Source: Caldilineaceae bacterium SB0661_bin_32
Lineage (GTDB): Bacteria; Chloroflexota; Anaerolineae; Caldilineales; Caldilineaceae
Length of the DNA stretch: 64,000 nucleotides
Assembly (NCBI GenBank): GCA_009841235.1
Contig: VXMH01000016.1
Location: 1-64,000 of the forward strand
Reading direction: 5' to 3'
Made by a program: the position numbers and the translations under genes
The notes under the pieces: generated by a model
What the model was told of the DNA's origin: nothing
Databases searched by the model: none
Seen by the model: the letters and a program-made list of their open reading frames with translations, nothing else
Shown: one piece after another, positions 1 to 9,200 of the stretch
Numbering within the stretch: position 1 is the first letter of the stretch
How the letters are laid out: each line of letters opens with the position of its first letter

Positions 1-47
1 CCACATATCAGTCCCCCTTGACCAATACTCTTGATCTCATTTGGGAT

Positions 48-1202
48 TTACATTATAAGCGTAGATTCAAGTGGAAGCATTGAGATGTCAAAGCGCCAAA
101 GTATTTCACGAAATATCAACGCCCTTTCTACAGGAGTCCATTCAACTATGGCCTTCAAGATTCTCCCGTAATTCTGGTTCAAGTCGGCGAATAACTCTCT
201 TCTGATGTCGTCAGTTGGCACTATCCAGCCCGGATACTCTTTTCTTTCTGAACGCCAACGGTGGAGTACATCCAAGGCACTAGATTCATCGTTGACAAGA
301 GGCGAGGTTGAAGAGACCGAGCGAGGCCATCTCTCTGGCCGGGCGGGCCTATCGTTCAATAGCTTATGAAGAAACGATTCCAGTCGCTTTGCGTGTGACT
401 CACTTGATGATTCGGCTGCGTTAAACACGAGGCTTAGATCAATTGGTGTAACACCTCGGTCGATAAGATAAGAACGTTCCACATCTTGCAGATGCGATGA
501 ACTAATCATGTAAATGGGATGATTCTTATTGTCAAAATGATGTTGAATCCATCTGGTCCATTTCTGGAAGTTTGGATCGTCTCCAGAGAAACCCAAGAGT
601 ACGAGGGCGTTCACAATCAATGACTGTCGAAATGTGTTGACAAAAGGTGCGAATTCTTCTTCGTACCTGAGATAGTGGCTCTCTGTAATGATGAAGGGTG
701 TTTGACATGGAAAAGACCCATGAAGTTTTATTATCTGTGGGGGAGAAGGGTTCATCAGGTCAGTTATCTTAGTTACCTGGCTATATGTTCTTTCTGCAAC
801 TTCAGTTCGTTCCAGAAGAGTATCGTAGTTGGTGGTATAGACATCGTTCCACGGCAACTTTAGGAGGAGTCTGTGAATTTCTCCAGGTTTGTGACTATCG
901 TCAGGGATACTCTTCCGTAAAAAGTCTTCGAGACCAGCCTCTCCGAATCTGCTTGAATACTCACTCGCAATTCTGGTTGCGGTTTTTGTCATGAATTCTT
1001 CAATTGGGGTGTCTGGGTACAATTCTTTTAGCATCAATTGCGACAACTCCCTCCATGCTGGAAAACTGTTCTGTTCGCCGTGGAGAGGGATCGCGTTCCT
1101 ACTTATTCCGGCACCTACCATTACTGAGGCACGTGATCTTGGCCCTTGCCAAAGATACTCGGATAATTGTTCAAGATGATTGTGGTCAGAATAATCTATC
1201 AT
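48..1202 (-). CDS. SIR2-like domain protein, probable defence NADase
   Basis: This 384-residue protein has the landmarks of the SIR2_2 family. VGAGIS at residues 29-34 is the NAD-binding glycine motif, TTNYD lies at 123-127, KLHGS at 159-163 carries the expected catalytic His, and GFSGDDP at 204-210 is typical of SIR2 proteins in antiphage systems. In that family such domains usually degrade or bind NAD+ on infection rather than deacetylate proteins. The C-terminal ~120 residues match nothing I recognise and may be a sensor or partner-binding region. The start ATG has AAGGATGAG upstream. No obvious partner gene lies inside the window; the neighbour upstream is an insertion-sequence scar, typical of a mobile defence locus. 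Family call good, defence role inferred. Confidence 0.8.
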   Translation of the reverse strand: MIDYSDHNHLEQLSEYLWQGPRSRASVMVGAGISRNAIPLHGEQNSFPAWRELSQLMLKELYPDTPIEEFMTKTATRIASEYSSRFGEAGLEDFLRKSIPDDSHKPGEIHRLLLKLPWNDVYTTNYDTLLERTEVAERTYSQVTKITDLMNPSPPQIIKLHGSFPCQTPFIITESHYLRYEEEFAPFVNTFRQSLIVNALVLLGFSGDDPNFQKWTRWIQHHFDNKNHPIYMISSSHLQDVERSYLIDRGVTPIDLSLVFNAAESSSESHAKRLESFLHKLLNDRPARPERWPRSVSSTSPLVNDESSALDVLHRWRSERKEYPGWIVPTDDIRRELFADLNQNYGRILKAIVEWTPVERALIFREILWRFDISMLPLESTLIM

Positions 1203-1241
1203 GTGTTTCTCATCCTTAGATTAACCTGAATTCGGAGTAAA

Positions 1242-1310
1242 TGAGCGCCTAACCAAGCTGGTAGAATAGAAGTTGGACAACAAAGATTCACCAGCAAAGA
1301 AAGGCGCTCA
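1242..1310. repeat. 9-bp inverted repeat beside IS remnant
   Basis: TGAGCGCCT at 1242-1250 and AGGCGCTCA at 1302-1310 are perfect inverted copies separated by 51 bases. They lie directly before the fragment of a transposase gene starting at 1314. They may be part of the left end of an insertion sequence or a small hairpin in its leader. No matching right end was found. Confidence 0.45.
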
Positions 1311-1313
1311 GAG

Positions 1314-1370
1314 ATGAGTATACTTGAACTGTTCTGTGATGTCGACGATTTCAGTCAGTGGGTAACGCCC
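1314..1370 (+). pseudogene. 5' remnant of IS982-like transposase
   Basis: An ATG at 1314 opens a frame reading MSILELFCDVDDFSQW. This resembles the conserved start of IS982-family transposases (a hydrophobic run, then C-x-VDDF). Similarity stops after about 18 codons, near 1370, where the end of the M20 peptidase gene on the other strand begins. No DDE catalytic core is present, so this is a scar left by a deleted element. It sits between the SIR2-like gene and the M20 tandem pair. The family assignment rests on a short motif only. Confidence 0.5.
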
Positions 1371-1371
1371 A

Positions 1372-2484
1372 CTACCCACACAAATCCCCAATCAGCCGCG
1401 TGTACACCTCCACGGCCTCGTGCAGCTGCTCGACCGCGATCCACTCGCCGACGGTGTGGGCCTGGTCGATGTTGCCGGGGCCGAGCACGAGGGCGTCCAT
1501 ATACCTCTGATAGCACTCGGCTTCGGTGCCGTAGGGCACGGTGACCGCGCACGGCGCGCCGGTCGCGCGGCAGGCTGCATGCGCCAGCGGGCCGTCGGCG
1601 TCGGCAAAGAACGGGCCGCCGCTGCTGTGGGACACGTCCAGGCCGTGCGCTTCCGCCCTCTCAACAACCATCTGCACCGCCTCCTCAAAGCAGGCGTCGG
1701 GCATGGCTCGCAGCTTGAGGGTGGCGACGGTTCGGGCGGCGGTGACATTGGAGGCAGTGCCGCCGTCGTCGATTACCAGGTTGAAGCCGTTGGTGGGCGG
1801 GTCGAAGAGCGGGTTCTGGAAGCGTTCTTGCGTGCGGAAGGTCTGCGCCAGCTCCGCCATCTCGGCCAGGTACGGGGCGATCTTGAAGTTGGCCGACTCG
1901 CCCTTGTCGGTGCTGGTGTGCGCGGCCACCCCATGCGCGGTGACGATGATGCCGGCGCCGCCTTTGTGCGCGTAGACCGGCTGAAGCTGCGACGGTTCGC
2001 AGACGATGCAGTATTGGGGCCAGCCGCCCGTCAATGTCTGCGAGCGGATGACGATATCGTGCGCGCCGGTATGGCCCCGCTCCTCGTCCGCGGTGACGGC
2101 GATGACCAGCGGCCGCTCCAGGTCAGCGGTGTCGAAGCGACAGCCCGCGGCAATTGACGCGGCCAGGGGTCCCTTCATGTCGGCCGAGCCGCGGCCCACC
2201 AGGCGTCCATCTTCCAAGGCGGGCGTGAAGGGATCCCAGCCGGCGTCGCCCGGCACAGTGTCCGAATGGCTGAACAGGCCCAGCCCGCCGGCCCCGGCGC
2301 CTTTTTTGGCGACCAGGCTGACCTTCTCCACGTCGAACTGGTCGACGTAGGTCAGCTCCTCGACGGCGAAGCCGCCCGCCTCCAGCACCCCGCGCAGGAA
2401 ATCAGAGATCGCCCGGTTACTCGTCTGCGTCTCCGAGGGCATTGCGATCAGTTCACTGGTAAGTTCGACAACGTCGATCTCCAT
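1372..2484 (-). CDS. M20 family metallopeptidase (ArgE/DapE-like), copy 1
   Basis: A zinc-dependent deacylase or peptidase of the M20 family, about 370 residues. Visible landmarks are FSHSDTVPGD (first metal His near residue 73), GRGSADMKG (bridging Asp near 102), ADEERGH (catalytic and metal Glu near 134) and a late conserved His in AHTVGEW. The order of catalytic domain, dimerisation lid, then catalytic domain fits acetylornithine deacetylase or succinyl-diaminopimelate desuccinylase relatives. I start at the ATG at 2484 because GGGAAAGGGC precedes it and the neighbouring paralogue starts at the equivalent residue; an ATG six codons upstream is possible. It is a tandem duplicate of the gene at 2897-4009. 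Substrate unknown; an N-acyl amino acid or dipeptide is likely. Confidence 0.88.
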   Translation of the reverse strand: MEIDVVELTSELIAMPSETQTSNRAISDFLRGVLEAGGFAVEELTYVDQFDVEKVSLVAKKGAGAGGLGLFSHSDTVPGDAGWDPFTPALEDGRLVGRGSADMKGPLAASIAAGCRFDTADLERPLVIAVTADEERGHTGAHDIVIRSQTLTGGWPQYCIVCEPSQLQPVYAHKGGAGIIVTAHGVAAHTSTDKGESANFKIAPYLAEMAELAQTFRTQERFQNPLFDPPTNGFNLVIDDGGTASNVTAARTVATLKLRAMPDACFEEAVQMVVERAEAHGLDVSHSSGGPFFADADGPLAHAACRATGAPCAVTVPYGTEAECYQRYMDALVLGPGNIDQAHTVGEWIAVEQLHEAVEVYTRLIGDLCG

Positions 2485-2569
2485 ACCACTGCCCTTTCCC
2501 ATCAGGTCTTCTTTCGTGAAGGGTTCGTACGGTCACCGTAGTCAGGGGGGCTGGGGTGTGCCGGTACAT

Positions 2570-2770
2570 TCAGAGTTCCCGGAGCGTACCCTTTTCTTTT
2601 GCCTCGAAGGCCTCGGCAATGAGATGGTCCAATTTCCCCTCTGCCGAGTCCTCTTCAATCCGCCGGTCCCATTTTTCCCAGCCCAATTCGCTGAACCACT
2701 TTCGGAAGCGAGCGTAATCGTCATCGGGAAGGGCCAGAACGGCCTCCTGGAGGGCGGTGATATCCGTCAT
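2570..2770 (-). CDS. Small acidic antitoxin-like protein
   Basis: A 66-residue protein beginning MTDITALQEAV with a very good ribosome site (GAGGAG five bases before the ATG). It contains LPDDDYARFRKWFSEL followed by a WEKWDRRIEEDSAEGKLD segment and ends with KEKGTLREL. This pattern is typical of small antitoxin-like proteins that pair with RelE/ParE toxins. No toxin gene adjoins it, so it is either an orphan antitoxin or a free-standing conserved protein. It lies between the two M20 genes, so the tandem duplication includes or flanks it. Confidence 0.7.
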   Translation of the reverse strand: MTDITALQEAVLALPDDDYARFRKWFSELGWEKWDRRIEEDSAEGKLDHLIAEAFEAKEKGTLREL

Positions 2771-2896
2771 TTTTCTCCTCACTGTCGTTCCTGCCGAGGT
2801 CGCGCGCCTGTAATATGGGTGCTGGAGTGGGTCTTCAACTAAACCGCGACAAAACAGATTACCGCAGCGGGGTCGTGAACGATGCAGTCCGTTCTG

Positions 2897-4009
2897 TCAG
2901 GTGCAGAGGTCCTCGATCAGCCGCGTGTACACCTCCACCGCTTCCTGCAGTTGATCGACCGCGATCCACTCTCCGACCGTATGGGCCTGGGCGATGTTGC
3001 CGGGCCCGAGCACCAGCGATTCCGCATACTCCTGGTAGCACTCGGCCTCGGTGCCGTAGGGCACGGTGACCGCCTGCGCCGCGCCGGTCGCGAGGCAGGC
3101 TGCCTGCGCCAGCGGGCCGTCCGCAGAGGCGAAGAAGGGGCTGATGCTCCAATGCTCCACCTCCAGGCCGTGCGCTTCCGCCCGCCCCACAACCATCTGC
3201 ACCGCTTCCTCAAAGCAGGCATCGGGCATGGCGCGGATGCTCAGGCGGACGACAGTGCGCGCCGCGGTCACGTTGGTGGCGGTATCGCCGTCGCTGATCA
3301 CCAGGTTGAAGCCGTTCGTGGGCGGGTTGAAGAGCTGGTTTTGGAAGCGTTTCTCGCTGCGGAAAACCGGTACAAGATCGGCCATTTCGGCGAGAAAGGG
3401 GGCGACTTTGAAGTTGGCCGACTCGCCTCTGTCGGTGCTTGTATGCGCGGCGACCCCCCGCGCTGTGACCGTGATGCCGGCGCCGCCCTTGTGCGCGTAG
3501 ACCGGCTGCAGCTCCGTCGGCTCACAGACGATGCAGTACTGGGGCCAGCCGCTCGTCAATGTCTGCGAACGGATAACGATGTCGTGCGCGCCGACGTGTC
3601 CCCCCTCCTCATCCGCGGTGACGGTGAGAAAGAGCGGCTGCTTTAGTTCATCGTCGCTGAAAAGGCAGGCCGCGGCAATCGACGCGGCCAGGGGGCCCTT
3701 CATGTCGGCCGAGCCGCGTCCCACCAGGCGCCCATTTTCAAGCGCCGGTGTGAACGGTTCCCAACCGGCGTCGCCCGGCACTGTGTCCGAATGGCTGAAA
3801 AAGCCCAGCCCGCCGGCCCCTGTGCCCTTCTTCCCTACCAGGCTGACCTTCTCCTCACCGGACGGGTCGATATAGGTGACCTCCTCGACGTCAAAGCCGC
3901 CCTCCTCCAGCACCCCGCGCAGAAAATCGGAGATCGGCCGGTTGCTCGTCGGCGTCTCCGAGGGCATCGCGATCAGTTCACTGGCGAGTTCGACGACGTC
4001 GATGTTCAT
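2897..4009 (-). CDS. M20 family metallopeptidase (ArgE/DapE-like), copy 2
   Basis: A 370-residue paralogue of the protein at 1372-2484, very similar along its whole length. It keeps the same metal-site motifs: FSHSDTVPGD, GRGSADMKG, ADEEGGH and the late AHTVGEW. The start ATG at 4009 is preceded by AGAGGA. The two copies differ most in the 50-60 region and around the lid domain (EVEHWSISPFFA here, DVSHSSGGPFFA in copy 1), which could alter substrate choice. Expected role: removal of acyl groups or cleavage of short peptides in the cytoplasm. Both genes lie upstream (in transcription order) of nothing obvious except each other and the small antitoxin-like gene. Confidence 0.88.
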   Translation of the reverse strand: MNIDVVELASELIAMPSETPTSNRPISDFLRGVLEEGGFDVEEVTYIDPSGEEKVSLVGKKGTGAGGLGFFSHSDTVPGDAGWEPFTPALENGRLVGRGSADMKGPLAASIAAACLFSDDELKQPLFLTVTADEEGGHVGAHDIVIRSQTLTSGWPQYCIVCEPTELQPVYAHKGGAGITVTARGVAAHTSTDRGESANFKVAPFLAEMADLVPVFRSEKRFQNQLFNPPTNGFNLVISDGDTATNVTAARTVVRLSIRAMPDACFEEAVQMVVGRAEAHGLEVEHWSISPFFASADGPLAQAACLATGAAQAVTVPYGTEAECYQEYAESLVLGPGNIAQAHTVGEWIAVDQLQEAVEVYTRLIEDLCT

Positions 4010-4073
4010 GGGTGTCCTCTCTCTTGTCCGGTCTGCCGACGCCGTGTCCTTCAGCTATCACGGACGGCTGCAT

Positions 4074-4178
4074 TCATACGAACAATGTTTCTCTTTCGAT
4101 TCGACGCACACCGAAGCACCGTTCAAGCTCAGGTTTCGCACGGTCCAGAATCGTGAGAATCTCGTCTGCTGATCTCAT
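4074..4178 (-). pseudogene. Truncated nucleotidyltransferase (MntA-type) N-terminus
   Basis: A frame of 34 codons starting with ATG at 4178 reads MRSADEILTILDRAKPELE followed by RCFGVRRIERETLFV and a stop. The pattern 'KPELxxxFGVRRI' is how many minimal nucleotidyltransferase antitoxins of the MNT/HEPN type begin, just before their FGS active-site motif. Here the frame ends exactly where that motif should come, so the gene is truncated and cannot be catalytic. It follows the zinc-finger gene at 4188-4412 by nine bases. Confidence 0.5.
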
Positions 4179-4187
4179 TGTTGCACT

Positions 4188-4412
4188 TCAGGCAAATTCG
4201 TAGAGCGGCACTGTCATTGACGGCTTGCGTTTCTCATCAAGCAGGCGTTCAATTCTGCGAACTGTGTCGGATTCCAACAGCGCGTCACCGCACACGGAAC
4301 AGACGTCAGCCGGAACATGATCAATGACAATAACCTGGCCATCGTGTCGGACAGTATGCATAATTGTTCTCGTCTCATATTCACCTGGGCAGCCTTCGAT
4401 ACTGCATTTCAT
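4188..4412 (-). CDS. YgiT/MqsA-type zinc-finger protein
   Basis: A 74-residue protein with two Cys pairs, C-x4-C at residues 3-8 and C-x2-C in VCSVCGD near residue 40, matching the YgiT-type zinc-finger domain found at the N-terminus of MqsA antitoxins. The segment between is strand-rich (HTVRHDGQVIVIDHVPADVC). The tail RIERLLDEKRK is helical. The DNA-binding helix-turn-helix of true MqsA is missing. A DUF4258-type toxin, the usual partner, is not adjacent. The start lies nine bases after the stop of the PLP-enzyme gene, so the two are probably cotranscribed. Confidence 0.75.
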   Translation of the reverse strand: MKCSIEGCPGEYETRTIMHTVRHDGQVIVIDHVPADVCSVCGDALLESDTVRRIERLLDEKRKPSMTVPLYEFA

Positions 4413-4421
4413 GTCGCTCTG

Positions 4422-5510
4422 CTATCGCAGCTTCCCCCGTCCGCTGACCTGCCACACCGTCTCGACAATGCCATCGCGCACACCGTACATGGCATCGTGC
4501 AGGAAGACGGTTGCGTCGCCGTAGCCGACGATGAAGTCGAGCACGTCGCCCACCTGCACGTCCTTGTTCGGCTCGGAGAGCGTGATCACCCCGTGTTCGG
4601 CCGAGGCGGAGATGTTGACGACGTTGTCCAGGCTGACCGCTTTCGGTTGCCGTTCCATGCCGGGCAGCGTCTTGAAGCCGGCGTCGGTGATGATGCGGTC
4701 GGGCGCGGGGCGGCTGGTGACAACGGCCTGACCGAAGAGGGCCGGATCGGTGGGGACACCCCACATCTGGTAGGTGGCGTCGCCGAAGATAGCGCCGCCG
4801 GCCTGGATCTCGGTCACTTCCGGCTGGTGCATGGTGACATCCATCGTGCCGCTGCCGCCGCAGCTGACGATCTCGACCGGCAGGCCCGCGTCGCGGCCGG
4901 CCTGCACCGAGGCTGCCAGCTGGCCGATGCAGTTCTGGATCGCACTAGCGCGCTCATCGTCATTCTGGATGTCCAGTGTATGCCCCTCCCAGGCCATCAT
5001 CCCGGCGAGGCGCAGTCCGTCCTGTTCGTGAACCGCGCCGGCCAGCGCGACAGCCGCGGAGCCGGGCTCGACGCCGGCCCGGTTCATGCCCACATTGAGC
5101 TCGACGACGACCGGAATTTCGACGCCGATCGCCAGGGCGGCCGCGCCGAGTTCCTCCAGCGTCGCGGTGTTGTCCACCGCGATCTTCACGCTGGCGTGGC
5201 GCTGCAGAGCGGCAATGCGGGCGTATTTCTGCGCGCCCACCACCTGGTTGGCGATCAGAATGTCGCGCACGCCGGCGGCAACCATCACTTCGGCCTCGCC
5301 CGGCTTCGCGCAGGTGACGCCGAGCGCGCCGGCATCGATCATCTTGTGCGCAATCGCCGGTATCTTGATTCCCTTCGTGTGCGGCCGCCAGTTCACGCCG
5401 GCGTCCTTGAAGTTGTCCATCAGCAACGCAATGTTCGCCTCCAGCACATCCAGATCCACCCACAGCATCGGCGTATCCAGCAGCTCTTTCGCCCGTCCGA
5501 TTTCAGTCAT
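4422..5510 (-). CDS. DSD1/D-threonine aldolase-like PLP enzyme
   Basis: A 362-residue fold-type III PLP enzyme of the alanine-racemase N-terminal superfamily. RPHTKGIK near residues 42-49 carries the PLP lysine (K46) in the context seen in D-threonine aldolases and eukaryotic-type D-serine dehydratases. The C-terminal beta domain contains ISASAEHGV and FLHDAMYGVRDG, which supply the His and Asp-type residues expected at the metal site of that domain. Likely reaction: cleavage of D-beta-hydroxy amino acids to glycine and an aldehyde, or dehydration of D-serine; the sequence alone cannot choose. The start is preceded by AGGAA. Its position near two M20 peptidases and an M55 D-aminopeptidase supports a role in D-amino-acid use. 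Confidence 0.8.
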   Translation of the reverse strand: MTEIGRAKELLDTPMLWVDLDVLEANIALLMDNFKDAGVNWRPHTKGIKIPAIAHKMIDAGALGVTCAKPGEAEVMVAAGVRDILIANQVVGAQKYARIAALQRHASVKIAVDNTATLEELGAAALAIGVEIPVVVELNVGMNRAGVEPGSAAVALAGAVHEQDGLRLAGMMAWEGHTLDIQNDDERASAIQNCIGQLAASVQAGRDAGLPVEIVSCGGSGTMDVTMHQPEVTEIQAGGAIFGDATYQMWGVPTDPALFGQAVVTSRPAPDRIITDAGFKTLPGMERQPKAVSLDNVVNISASAEHGVITLSEPNKDVQVGDVLDFIVGYGDATVFLHDAMYGVRDGIVETVWQVSGRGKLR

Positions 5511-5568
5511 TAGATTTCCTCTATATTCCTGTTGCTGTCTTTTTTCCCGACAAAAGGCCAGTTCAAGC

Positions 5569-5583
5569 CACTGACCACTGCCC
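5569..5583. repeat. TGACCACTG-type intergenic repeat
   Basis: CACTGACCACTGCCC lies just after the stop of the SDR gene that ends at 5586. It belongs to a family of short CACTGA/CCACTG words found at many gene boundaries in this window (for example 10590, 16202, 22276, 23182, 34648, 58677, 63108). Confidence 0.5.
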
Positions 5584-5585
5584 TT

Positions 5586-6383
5586 CTACCACGCGGTCCA
5601 GCCGCCGTCGACCAGGATATTCTGTCCGGTAATGTAACTGCTGCCTTCGCTCGCCAGCAGAACCACCAGCCCTTTCAACTCCTCCGGCTCGCCCATCCGT
5701 TTCATCGGCACTTTTTCGGCCAGCCTGGCAACGAACTCCGGCTCCCCCTCGCGCACGTTGGGCGACGGGAAGGGCCCGGGGCTGATCGCGTTCACGCGCA
5801 CCCCGTCCTGCGCCCAGTAGACCGCCAGATGGCGGGTCAGGTGAATCAGGCCGCCCTTGAGGCCGTGATAGTTGGGCGGGCTGTTGACGCCGAAACCGGT
5901 GTACGCCTCCGGGTAGCTGGCGACGACCCCGTACATGCTGGCGATGTTGATGATCGAGCCGGGCGCGCCGCGGCTGCGCAGATGGCGCACGACCTCGCGC
6001 GCCAGCAGGAAATAGGCGGTCACGCCGGTGTGATAGGCCTGGTTGAAATCTTCGGCGCTGGCCGTGTCGATGCTGGGCGCGCCGCCGCCGTAGGCATTGT
6101 TGACCAGGACGTCCACCTTGCCCAGGCGCTGCACTACCTCTTCCACAAAGGCGGGAATGGCGTCGCTGTCGTCCTGCGCCAGTCCGAAACCGGCATGGCC
6201 GCTTCCGGGCAGTGTTTCGGCAAACTCGGCGGCCCGCTCCCCGTCGCGACTGGTCACCGCGACGGTTGCGCCCGCTTCCGCCAGCCCGCGGCTCATCGCC
6301 GTTCCCAGCAGGCCGGCCGCGCCGGTAACGATCGCGACTTTGCCGCTCAGATCCAGAAGTTCGGAGACCGTCTGTTCAGTCAT
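5586..6383 (-). CDS. SDR family oxidoreductase
   Basis: A classical short-chain dehydrogenase of 265 residues. TGAAGLLG at residues 20-27 binds the dinucleotide, NNAYGG near 96-100 replaces the usual NNAG, Ser149 and Y172-x3-K176 (YHGLK) form the active site, and the C-terminus reads ILVDGGWTAW. Thr-Ser-Arg after the second strand (VAVTSRD) would favour NADP(H). Relatives act as gluconate 5-dehydrogenases or 3-oxoacyl reductases. The start is preceded by GAGGAAAT. It is followed by the PLP-enzyme gene 75 bases downstream on the same strand, probably one operon. Confidence 0.88.
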   Translation of the reverse strand: MTEQTVSELLDLSGKVAIVTGAAGLLGTAMSRGLAEAGATVAVTSRDGERAAEFAETLPGSGHAGFGLAQDDSDAIPAFVEEVVQRLGKVDVLVNNAYGGGAPSIDTASAEDFNQAYHTGVTAYFLLAREVVRHLRSRGAPGSIINIASMYGVVASYPEAYTGFGVNSPPNYHGLKGGLIHLTRHLAVYWAQDGVRVNAISPGPFPSPNVREGEPEFVARLAEKVPMKRMGEPEELKGLVVLLASEGSSYITGQNILVDGGWTAW

Positions 6384-6500
6384 ATATTTCCTCTTGTCTG
6401 AACTGTGATGTGTGTGATTGAATGAAGGACCGCGGCGAGAGTAAAGGCGGTGAGCAGTTTAAGAGTACAATAGCCTACTTCGCCGTCTCGCGCTAAAATA

Positions 6501-6517
6501 GCGAAGCGGTAGCGCAT
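6501..6517 (-). repeat. Inverted copy of the hppA N-terminal repeat core
   Basis: GCGAAGCGGTAGCGCAT is the reverse complement of ATGCGCTACCGCTTCGC, the core that occurs twice as a direct repeat inside the start of the pyrophosphatase gene (6637-6704). Transcription of this region would allow pairing between the leader copy and either coding copy. Confidence 0.6.
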
Positions 6518-6621
6518 CTTTTCTTCCACTGGCAGAAAGGCGTTATCATTGTTTAGTTTCAGTCTTCCATAGCTGGCGCCGCGGGCTGCCGGCTATCCGC
6601 CACTACCTGGAGGGACTCTCG

Positions 6622-8715
<2,094 letters not shown>

Positions 8716-8756
8716 GCACGTCAACGAGGCCGGCGGCCGCTATCAGCCGTCATAGA

Positions 8757-8798
8757 GATGCCTGCGCGCCGCGATGTATCCCTGGCAGCGCAGGCATC
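8757..8798. terminator. Strong hairpin between convergent genes
   Basis: GATGCCTGCGC at 8757-8767 pairs perfectly with GCGCAGGCATC at 8788-8798 (11 bp, 20-base loop). It lies 42 bases after the hppA stop and just before the end of the convergent gene at 8816. The run of T after it is weak (GTGTTTGT), so it may act as a bidirectional or partly factor-dependent terminator. Confidence 0.6.
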
Positions 8799-8815
8799 GT
8801 GTTTGTAGCGGCTTG

Positions 8816-9070
8816 TCACAGGAACAGTTGCGCCAGCAGCAGGAATCCGATCAGAATCAGGCCGCCAGCCAGGAGCGCGATCCCGATTCTGCGCAGCCGT
8901 TGCGCCCGCGACGTAAGCCGCCCGTGGTCGGCATGGGACTGATCGCCCCAGTCCAGTTGCTGCGGCCGTTCGTGCGGCGCCTTTTGCACCTTGGCCAGCC
9001 ACCAGGCGCGATTGCAGAAGCTCCAGGCGCCGATATCGCTGGCGCGGACGTAAGAACGGTCTTTGGGCAT
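8816..9070 (-). CDS. Small membrane-anchored protein with Cas4-like motif
   Basis: An 84-residue protein. The N-terminal half begins MPKDRSYVRASDIGAWSFC and has a single Cys followed by NRAWWL, then HADHGRLTSR. This order (S-D-Ile-x3-x-FC-xRxWW ... HxxHG) resembles the first part of Cas4/RecB-like nucleases, but no acidic nuclease core follows. The C-terminus is one hydrophobic helix (IGIALLAGGLILIGFLLLAQLFL). It could be a membrane-tethered regulatory or structural protein. No clear ribosome site was seen. The reading frame and the transmembrane helix are convincing, the function is unknown. Confidence 0.6.
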   Translation of the reverse strand: MPKDRSYVRASDIGAWSFCNRAWWLAKVQKAPHERPQQLDWGDQSHADHGRLTSRAQRLRRIGIALLAGGLILIGFLLLAQLFL

Positions 9071-9200
9071 GGCGAACTTTCAGTTTCCGAACCGGATTTC
9101 GCGTTCGAGGATCTGCGTAACCGCTCCAATTGTCGCCGGAACCGCCTGAACGCGCCAACTGCGAATCCACGACCAACAACTACAGAAGAGAGCCACTGCC

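Noticed and set aside
4317..5513. Long plus-strand frame opposite the DSD1-like gene
   Set aside because: It is a mirror of the real minus-strand gene; the protein is rich in His, Arg, Val, Gly and has no recognisable fold, a common effect of GC-rich codons.
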